This document shows positions 7,410 through 12,233 of a DNA stretch of 12,233 nt, piece after piece (the first letter of the stretch is position 1; every line of letters begins with the position of its first letter). The stretch is taken from NCBI GenBank assembly GCA_031552655.1, contig JAVBML010000085.1, forward strand, positions 1-12,233, in the 5' to 3' direction. Under the pieces are notes generated by a model. The model made no database searches and was not told the origin of the DNA. It saw nothing but the letters and a program-made list of their open reading frames with translations. The stretch is from CAZTPH01 sp031552655 (GTDB lineage Bacteria; Pseudomonadota; Gammaproteobacteria; UBA9339). The translations under genes were made by a program, and so were the position numbers.

Positions 7410-7521
7410 TGAAAGTAGTAAGAAAAAATTAGCTGTGAATTTATTTTATAGCAATTACAACTTATCAAAGGCACAAGCAGTGGTTAAAATTGGAGAATTA
7501 GCTGTATCCTCCCATGAATAA
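7399..7521 (+). CDS. Possible small protein of 40 residues overlapping the dotA end
   Basis: An ATG at 7399 opens a 40-codon frame that overlaps the last 11 bases of dotA and ends at TAA 7519-7521. The product starts MAASESSKKKLAVNLFYSNY and has a basic N-terminus, a short mixed region and no membrane segment. I recognise no family. The ribosome site is weak (GAAAGG is too far upstream), so expression would depend on coupling to dotA termination. It may be chance, or the degraded start of a former third operon gene. Confidence 0.3.
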   Translation: MAASESSKKKLAVNLFYSNYNLSKAQAVVKIGELAVSSHE

Positions 7522-7657
7522 CATCGATGGAAGGGTGGTAAACATAGCCATAAAATGACTATGCTGAGATTGAACTGTATATAATATAAGAAATGATAAG
7601 TTTATGCTGAATTGAGCATTTGGAAAAAGTAGTTTTGAAAAAGTATGTTCGCTGAGT
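7522..7657. other. Convergent intergenic gap with short hairpins and an orphan promoter-like box
   Basis: This gap lies between the dotA end (plus) and the truA stop (minus). It holds an imperfect hairpin, CATAG-c-CAT...ATG-a-CTATG (7543-7563), and a second one, ATGCT/AGCAT (7604-7608 with 7615-7619). A plus-strand TATAAT (7580-7585) is preceded by TG. Neither hairpin has a following U-run on either strand, so no convincing intrinsic terminator is visible for either operon. A transcript from the TATAAT would read antisense into truA. Confidence 0.35.
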
Positions 7658-8407
7658 TTAGTAAATAACTTTAACTAGATATAAACCCTGGGAGGGAGCT
7701 GTTAGAGCAGCTTTTCTGCGATCTTTAGCTTTTAGTACTTCCTGGGCCCAGATAGGTTGATATTTACCACTACCTATTTTTAAAAGAACTCCCACAATAT
7801 TGCGAACCATGTGTAATAGAAATGCATTAGCTATGATGTCAATATTTATTATTCCCGCTTGACGCTTAACTTCTATGTAAGATACATATCGCATAGGAGT
7901 TTTAGATTGACAACCTGATCCACGGAAAGAGGAAAAATCGTGTTCTCCTAAAAGATAGGAACCTCCTCGTTGCATCAATTGTTCATCCAGTTCATATTTA
8001 TACCACATGGTGCGGTGGCGCATGAGTGCTGGTGCCACAGCGCTATTGTATATGCTGTAGCGATAGTGGCGGGCTTGGGCACTGTAGCGAGCATGAAAAT
8101 TTTGCTCCACCCTTCTTACTCCTAGGATGCGAATATCACTAGGTAAATTTGCATTGCCGCCGCGAACCCAATTCTCCCAAGGACGCTGGGCATTGGTGTC
8201 AAAGTGCACCACTTGACCAAAGGCATGAACTCCGGCATCTGTTCTGCCGGCGCATACTACTTTGACTTTTTCATCGGCAACTTTACTTAGAGCATGTTCA
8301 ATTTTTTCTTGGATACTAGGGTGATGTGGTTGCCACTGCCATCCATGGTAGTTAGTACCATCGTACTCTACGCTTAGTACTAGGCGCATGGGTAATTTAT
8401 CGATCAT
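7658..8407 (-). CDS. truA: tRNA pseudouridine(38-40) synthase TruA
   Basis: A 249-residue cytoplasmic enzyme that isomerises uridines 38, 39 and 40 in the anticodon stem-loop of many tRNAs. The family core is visible: LVLSVEYDGTNYHGWQWQ near the N-terminus, and the active-site motif CAGRTDAGVHAFGQVVHFD with catalytic Asp57. FHARYSAQARHYRY, the second-repeat residues HDFSSFRGSGCQSKTP, and AFLLHMVRNIVGVLLKIG, typical of the TruA C-terminal half, also match. The length is slightly below E. coli TruA (about 270). The start codon overlaps the recJ stop (ATGA), so translation is probably coupled to recJ; a modest GGTGA lies just upstream. An in-frame ATG at codon 7 would give a start nearer MRLVLSVEYDG and cannot be excluded. 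It is the last gene of the dapA-dapD-recJ-truA operon. Confidence 0.97.
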   Translation of the reverse strand: MIDKLPMRLVLSVEYDGTNYHGWQWQPHHPSIQEKIEHALSKVADEKVKVVCAGRTDAGVHAFGQVVHFDTNAQRPWENWVRGGNANLPSDIRILGVRRVEQNFHARYSAQARHYRYSIYNSAVAPALMRHRTMWYKYELDEQLMQRGGSYLLGEHDFSSFRGSGCQSKTPMRYVSYIEVKRQAGIINIDIIANAFLLHMVRNIVGVLLKIGSGKYQPIWAQEVLKAKDRRKAALTAPSQGLYLVKVIY

Positions 8408-10131
8408 GGTTCACCATTAATGATCTCCTGAATGACTAATTGTAGCTTTCTATGACCGCCGTATTCGTTAATTCCTAGCTTATAGAGGATATCTATTTTT
8501 GAATATTGACTGCTTAGCCAATTGGTTGCATCGACATTGAAATATATGCCATCTACATTTTGTTTGCTATCCAAAGTATGGAGTACTAATTTAAGATGTT
8601 TTTGTCCCAATAGATTATGTTTAGCTATCATAAAACTTCCATGAAATAGGGGTTCAAGAAATCCATTTCCCCAGGGACCGGCACTATGAAGTAATTCCGC
8701 CATGGACAAATTAAGCTCCGCCATTGTAAGTTCTCCATCGCTGTGAAATATATCGGTTAGTTCGGTAGTTGCTAGACACCTTTCTACTTCCTGGGCGAAT
8801 ATTTGAGCAAATAATTTATAATTGTCCCGGGGAAGGCTTAGGCCAGCTGCCATGGCATGGCCACCAAAGTTACTAATTAATTGGGGATGATTATTTGCCA
8901 TGGTGGTTAGGATATTTAGCATATGTATGCCTTCGATGGATCGAGCAGATCCTTTAATCTCTAATTCATTGGCTATGGTAAAAGTAATAACGGGACGTTT
9001 TAGCTTATCTTTCAATCGTGCAGCTAAGATACCAAGTACTCCCTGGTGCCAGGATTCTTCAAAGATACAATACCCCGCCGGTAGGTGTTGGGTCAATTCT
9101 AAATTTTCAAGTTCCCTTAAGGCCTGATTTTGCATATCCTTTTCAATGGTGCGGCGCTCGTCATTCAAAGCATTGAGCTGTTGAGCTAATTTCTTTGCCT
9201 TGCTAGGGTCATTGGTTAAAAGTGTTTCTACTCCTAGGGACATGCTGTCCAGTCTGCCAGCGGCATTAATTCTAGGAGTAATTATGAATCCTATGTCATG
9301 GGTTGTTAGCTTTTTATGATCCCGCTTAGCATGGGTAAGTATGCTGAGGATACCCAGGCGACATTTACCCATTCTAATACGCCCAATGCCATTAGCCACG
9401 AGAATGCGGTTATTTCTATCTAATGCCACGGCATCGGCAATGGTACCAATGGCAACTAAGTCAAGAAATTGTGCCATGGAAGGTTCGGGAATTTTTTGCG
9501 TATCGAACCAGTTAATACTGCGTAGGTGAGCGCGTAGGGCTAACATAAGATAGAATGCTACACCTACTCCCGCAAGGGATTTACTGAGAAAGTTATCTCC
9601 AATTTGATTGGGATTAACTATGATCGCAGCTTGGGGTAATTTATTTCCCGGTAAATGGTGATCTGTTATGAGCACTGGGATGCCATGTTGGTTAGCTAAA
9701 GCCACAGCTTCAACGCTGGAGATGCCATTATCCACGGTGATAATCAATTGTGGTTTATTTTCGGCAATAATAACCTCAGTGATTTCCTTTGTTAGGCCAT
9801 AGCCATAGGTAAAACGATTTGGAATGATATATGAAATATTTCTGAGGCCGAATGATTTTAGAGCTTCCATAGTCAGGGCTGTGCTAGTTGCTCCATCGGT
9901 ATCAAAATCACCAACGACGATGGTTTGCCAATTTTCATTTAGTGCTTGGGTAAGGAGGGCTACGGCTGCATTAATATTTTTTATATCTGTAAAGGGGAGT
10001 AAATGTCCAAGATCGTATGTTAATTCATTGGGGGAACTGATGCCTCGATTAGCATAGATGCGATGTAACAAAGGATGGTAATGCAGAGACGGTATGTCCC
10101 TAGGGGGATCAGGTACGATAACTTTTTTCAT
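8404..10131 (-). CDS. recJ: Single-stranded-DNA-specific 5'-3' exonuclease RecJ
   Basis: 575 residues from ATG 10131, close to E. coli RecJ (577). It degrades single-stranded DNA 5' to 3' in RecF-pathway recombination, mismatch repair and base-excision repair. The DHH-family metal motifs are present in order: GDFDTDGATS (about 74-83), ITVDNG (131-136), TDHHLPG (156-162) and AIGTIADAVALD (227-238). PRINAAGRLD (286-295) follows, with the DHHA1 signature SNFGGHAMAAGLSL (420-433) and a C-terminal OB-like domain. The frame stays open 15 codons further upstream to a TTG at 10176. That extension (FAINNWKVKFIFHA) is not typical of RecJ, whereas MKKVIVPDPPRDIPSLHYHPLL resembles the usual N-terminus, so I chose the ATG. 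Neither start has a clear ribosome site. The gene follows dapD by 72 bases (27 if TTG is used) and overlaps truA by 4 bases. Confidence 0.96.
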   Translation of the reverse strand: MKKVIVPDPPRDIPSLHYHPLLHRIYANRGISSPNELTYDLGHLLPFTDIKNINAAVALLTQALNENWQTIVVGDFDTDGATSTALTMEALKSFGLRNISYIIPNRFTYGYGLTKEITEVIIAENKPQLIITVDNGISSVEAVALANQHGIPVLITDHHLPGNKLPQAAIIVNPNQIGDNFLSKSLAGVGVAFYLMLALRAHLRSINWFDTQKIPEPSMAQFLDLVAIGTIADAVALDRNNRILVANGIGRIRMGKCRLGILSILTHAKRDHKKLTTHDIGFIITPRINAAGRLDSMSLGVETLLTNDPSKAKKLAQQLNALNDERRTIEKDMQNQALRELENLELTQHLPAGYCIFEESWHQGVLGILAARLKDKLKRPVITFTIANELEIKGSARSIEGIHMLNILTTMANNHPQLISNFGGHAMAAGLSLPRDNYKLFAQIFAQEVERCLATTELTDIFHSDGELTMAELNLSMAELLHSAGPWGNGFLEPLFHGSFMIAKHNLLGQKHLKLVLHTLDSKQNVDGIYFNVDATNWLSSQYSKIDILYKLGINEYGGHRKLQLVIQEIINGEP

Positions 10132-10203
10132 GGCATGGAATATAAATTTAACTTTCCAGTTATTTATAGCAAACAAATTAATGAATGCAAAATACTACTA
10201 GAA

Positions 10204-11043
10204 TTAATTTCTTAGAATATCCTCCATGGTAACGGTTGCTCTGGTTTTTAGATCACGATATTTAATAATAATGGGACAATATATTTGCATATGAAGATTT
10301 TGTCCAGGCCCCGATGTAATCGGTCTCGTACCGGAAATTACGACGGCATTTTTTGGAACTACTAGGCTCTCACCGGAGGTAGCTTTAATGAATTCTCCCT
10401 GAACATTGTCGAAAATTTGCATGGAACCATTGAGAACCACGCCGCTACCAATAACAGCTCCTTCACCTATGATAACTCCACCGTAGACTCCTGTGTTACC
10501 ACCTAAAAAAACATTATCCTCAATGATTATAGGCAAGGAGCCAACGGGTTCCAGTACGCCACCTATTTGAGAACCTGCTGAAATATGTACATTTTTCCCA
10601 ACTTGGGCACAGGACCCAACTAGAGCGTGGGAATCCACCATAACACCTTCATCGATATAAGCACCAATATTTATGTAGGCCGGTGGCATAATAATGGTAC
10701 CGGGAGCTATGTAAGAACCACATCTAATGGCAGATCCACCGGGAACCATTCTAACCCTATCATCAAGCGTTAACTGCCTCGGCGCCATGGTTTCTTTATC
10801 GTAGTAGGAATATTTGGAAAATGATACCATTGGCTCCAGGGTACCATATTTAAATCCTAGGAGAATGATTTGTTTTATCCAACCATTTATCTTCCAGCTA
10901 TCATCAATTTTTTCAGCTATGCGAATAACCCCAGTTTCGAGAAGTTTAATCACATTGTTATAGATTTCCAAGGCCTCCTTTCTATCGTCAAAATTTCTCT
11001 CTAGAAAATTTTCTGCCCTAAGTTTTAGTGCCTTGGGAGTCAT
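10204..11043 (-). CDS. dapD: Tetrahydrodipicolinate N-succinyltransferase DapD
   Basis: A 279-residue cytoplasmic enzyme that transfers succinyl from succinyl-CoA to tetrahydrodipicolinate in the succinylase branch of diaminopimelate/lysine synthesis; E. coli DapD has 274. An alpha-helical N-terminal domain with WKINGWIKQIILLGFK (50-65) precedes a left-handed beta-helix of hexapeptide repeats (about 105-205). The helix includes YINIGAYIDEGVMVDS, VGSCAQVGKNVHIS and IGGVLEPVGSLPIIIEDN. Catalytic D141 of E. coli corresponds to D137. By ungapped alignment E189 corresponds to G185 (LGGNTGVYGG instead of IGARSEVVEG), a departure shared, as far as I recall, by a divergent DapD subgroup with GGNCGVYEG. 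Its ATG overlaps the dapA TGA (ATGA), so it is translationally coupled to dapA, which works just upstream in the same pathway. An acetyl- rather than succinyl-transferase role is conceivable but less likely. Confidence 0.93.
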   Translation of the reverse strand: MTPKALKLRAENFLERNFDDRKEALEIYNNVIKLLETGVIRIAEKIDDSWKINGWIKQIILLGFKYGTLEPMVSFSKYSYYDKETMAPRQLTLDDRVRMVPGGSAIRCGSYIAPGTIIMPPAYINIGAYIDEGVMVDSHALVGSCAQVGKNVHISAGSQIGGVLEPVGSLPIIIEDNVFLGGNTGVYGGVIIGEGAVIGSGVVLNGSMQIFDNVQGEFIKATSGESLVVPKNAVVISGTRPITSGPGQNLHMQIYCPIIIKYRDLKTRATVTMEDILRN

Positions 11044-11921
11044 AGCAATTTCAACTTACGTAGAGCTGCCTCCATGAGTTTAGTAGTTTTTGCCGTAGCA
11101 CTTTCCAAAGGTAATCTTAAGCTATTGGCAATTGATCCCATTTTATGCAATCCAATTTTTACGGGAATGGGGTTGGTTTCAAGGAAACAATGGCTAAATA
11201 GTTCACTAAGTTCGTGATGTAATTTACGAGCTGCGGGGAAATTATTGTTTAATAGTAAATTCGTTAATTTTACCATCTTTTCTGGAGCTAAATTGGAAGC
11301 TACACTGATTACTCCCTCGGCGCCTAGAGCATATAAAGGCAAAACTTCACTATCATTGCCAGATAATACACAAAAATTTCTAGGAGCTTTTTGAATAATT
11401 TCACTGATTTGGGAAAAATTACTTGAAGCTTCCTTGGTGGCTACAATGTTATCTAGAGCAGCAAGTTTAATGGTGGTTTCTGCAGATAAATTTACCGCTG
11501 TACGTCCCGGCACATTGTACAATATTATGGATTTAGTAGTAGCTTTAGCCACAGCTGAAAAGTGTTCATAGAGACCCTTTTGGGTAGGTTTGTTATAGTA
11601 GGGAGTTACCACGAGAAAACCATCGAGGGGAATATTTTTTAATAAATCAATATTTTCTATTACAGTCTGGGTACTATTGGAACCAATGCCAGCTATGATT
11701 GGCACTTTACCTTTCACTTCAGCTACTATTGTCTTTAGAATAGCTATTTTTTCTTCATTATTTAAACAAGCGGCCTCACCGGTAGTTCCCAGTGGGACTA
11801 GGAAATCAATATTGGCAGCCAGTTGTTTTTTTATAAGTACTCTAATTGCTAAATGATCTACGGAGCCATCACGATTGAAGGGAGTAACCAGTGCCGTTCC
11901 ACAGCCTTTAATTTTCTTCAT
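11040..11921 (-). CDS. dapA: 4-hydroxy-tetrahydrodipicolinate synthase DapA
   Basis: A 293-residue (beta/alpha)8-barrel lyase that condenses pyruvate with aspartate semialdehyde, the committed step of diaminopimelate and lysine synthesis. The length equals the family norm (E. coli 292). Active-site residues are all present: GTTGEA with T46 and T47, VTPYYNKP with Y108/Y109, YNVPGRT with R140, and the Schiff-base lysine K163 in ATKEASSNFSQ; a Tyr matching E. coli Y133 is Y135 in LYNVPG. Of the residues that bind inhibitory lysine in E. coli, N80 is kept (N82) but H53, H56 and E84 are replaced by N55, K58 and T86. Lysine feedback may therefore be weak or absent. It is the first gene of the minus-strand operon and carries the best promoter of the window, 32-60 bases upstream. 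There is no clear Shine-Dalgarno sequence before its ATG. Confidence 0.97.
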   Translation of the reverse strand: MKKIKGCGTALVTPFNRDGSVDHLAIRVLIKKQLAANIDFLVPLGTTGEAACLNNEEKIAILKTIVAEVKGKVPIIAGIGSNSTQTVIENIDLLKNIPLDGFLVVTPYYNKPTQKGLYEHFSAVAKATTKSIILYNVPGRTAVNLSAETTIKLAALDNIVATKEASSNFSQISEIIQKAPRNFCVLSGNDSEVLPLYALGAEGVISVASNLAPEKMVKLTNLLLNNNFPAARKLHHELSELFSHCFLETNPIPVKIGLHKMGSIANSLRLPLESATAKTTKLMEAALRKLKLL

Positions 11922-11952
11922 ATGTAGCCATATAAAATTTCACTGTGAAAAA

Positions 11953-11981
11953 ATTATACTTTAGATAAATAGTTTTTGCAA
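11953..11981 (-). promoter_or_regulatory. Promoter of the dapA-dapD-recJ-truA operon
   Basis: On the minus strand, TTGCAA (11981-11976) and a perfect TATAAT (11958-11953) are separated by exactly 17 bp. The start would be near 11946, leaving a leader of about 25 bases before dapA. The -35 hexamer is self-complementary and is also positioned for the divergent coaD promoter. Confidence 0.65.
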
Positions 11982-12004
11982 AAAAAACTTCCCTTTGCCA
12001 TAAT
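11976..12004 (+). promoter_or_regulatory. Promoter of coaD sharing its -35 with the dapA promoter
   Basis: TTGCAA (11976-11981) is followed after 17 bp by CATAAT (11999-12004), with a TGn extension (TG at 11996-11997). The start would be near 12011, giving a leader of about 24 bases with a GGGG ribosome site. The same six bases read on the other strand serve the dapA promoter. Confidence 0.55.
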
Positions 12005-12023
12005 AAATTGAACTATGCTATTT

Positions 12024-12028
12024 GGGGA
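12024..12028 (+). promoter_or_regulatory. Ribosome binding site of coaD
   Basis: GGGGA lies 6 bases before ATG 12035 and supports that start. Confidence 0.5.
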
Positions 12029-12034
12029 AAATAT

Positions 12035-12233
12035 ATGGAGCGCGAAATAATTTATCCCGGAACCTTTGATCCCATAACCAATGGTCACGTCGATTTGATT
12101 GAACGTGCTACCCATTTATTTGATCAAATTATTGTAGCAGTCGCCGCTGTTTCTTCTAAGCAAACTATTTTTAATGTTGCGGAGCGAACGCAAATTGCCA
12201 GAGATGCTTTAGCTAAATTTGCCAAGGTGGAGG
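12035..12233 (+). CDS. coaD: Phosphopantetheine adenylyltransferase CoaD, 5' part (cut by window edge)
   Basis: The first 66 codons of an enzyme that adenylates 4'-phosphopantetheine to dephospho-CoA, the penultimate step of coenzyme A synthesis. The nucleotidyltransferase start is clear. IIYPGTFDPITNGHVDLIERA carries the substrate-binding GTFDP (T10) and the ATP-binding NGH (H18) of the T/HxGH signature. Lys42 in VSSKQTIF matches K42 of E. coli, and the following ER.QIARDAL block is also typical. About 95 further residues of a usual 160-residue protein should lie past the right edge. It is transcribed divergently from dapA. Confidence 0.96.
   Translation, partial: MEREIIYPGTFDPITNGHVDLIERATHLFDQIIVAVAAVSSKQTIFNVAERTQIARDALAKFAKVE

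Noticed and set aside
7264..7521. 85-codon plus-strand frame starting inside dotA
   Set aside because: Its first 45 codons overlap conserved-frame DotA sequence in another frame and look like a shadow. Only the part from ATG 7399 extends beyond dotA, and it is listed separately with low confidence.
7543..7619. Intrinsic terminators between dotA and truA
   Set aside because: The two short hairpins have 5-bp stems, or 5 plus 3 bp with a mismatch, and no U-run on either strand.
10132..10176. TTG 10176 as the recJ start (15 extra residues)
   Set aside because: The extension does not resemble RecJ N-termini and has no ribosome site; ATG 10131 gives the usual length.
1..12233. CRISPR arrays, insertion sequences, integrases, tRNA genes, toxin-antitoxin pairs
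   Set aside because: I looked for direct repeats, transposase or integrase motifs and cloverleaf patterns and saw none that would stand up.

Overview
This AT-rich window (roughly 40% GC by eye) most likely comes from a Legionellales-type gammaproteobacterium. The strongest evidence is an adjacent icmV-dotA pair, a hallmark of the Dot/Icm (type IVB) secretion machine that Legionella, Coxiella and relatives use to deliver effectors into eukaryotic hosts. The other genes (rlpA, truA, recJ, dapD, dapA, coaD) are ordinary proteobacterial core genes. No species can be named from the sequence alone.

Layout. Positions 1-145 (minus) resemble the 3' half of a transfer-messenger RNA and run off the left edge. 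The matching 5' half is not found upstream, where a 12-bp hairpin (147-183) and a second hairpin (210-236) lie instead. A 900-residue P2-like P-type cation ATPase follows (323-3025, plus). Next come rlpA (plus; a lipoprotein with DPBB and SPOR domains) and icmV-dotA (plus), each preceded by the same extended -10 box, TGATATAAT. A possible 40-codon ORF overlaps the end of dotA. After a 136-base convergent gap, a minus-strand operon dapA-dapD-recJ-truA occupies 7658-11921. Its gene junctions are ATGA overlaps at dapA/dapD and recJ/truA. coaD starts at 12035 (plus) and is cut by the right edge.

How the genes work together. DotA is a polytopic inner-membrane protein of the Dot/Icm channel and IcmV is its small membrane partner; a GGAGG ribosome site at the end of icmV and a 3-base gap suggest coupled translation. 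RlpA is a peptidoglycan-associated septal lipoprotein. DapA and DapD supply diaminopimelate for peptidoglycan and lysine, RecJ acts in DNA repair and TruA in tRNA modification. The dapA and coaD genes diverge from a 113-base spacer where the two predicted promoters appear to share one self-complementary -35 hexamer (TTGCAA at 11976-11981), each with a 17-bp spacer.

Most notable observations: a tmRNA fragment whose geometry suggests a circularly permuted or broken ssrA; the shared -35 between dapA and coaD; unusual residues at the ATPase ion site, the RlpA catalytic His position and the DapD catalytic Glu position; and a marked excess of the palindrome CCATGG. No CRISPR array, transposase, integrase, tRNA or rRNA was seen.
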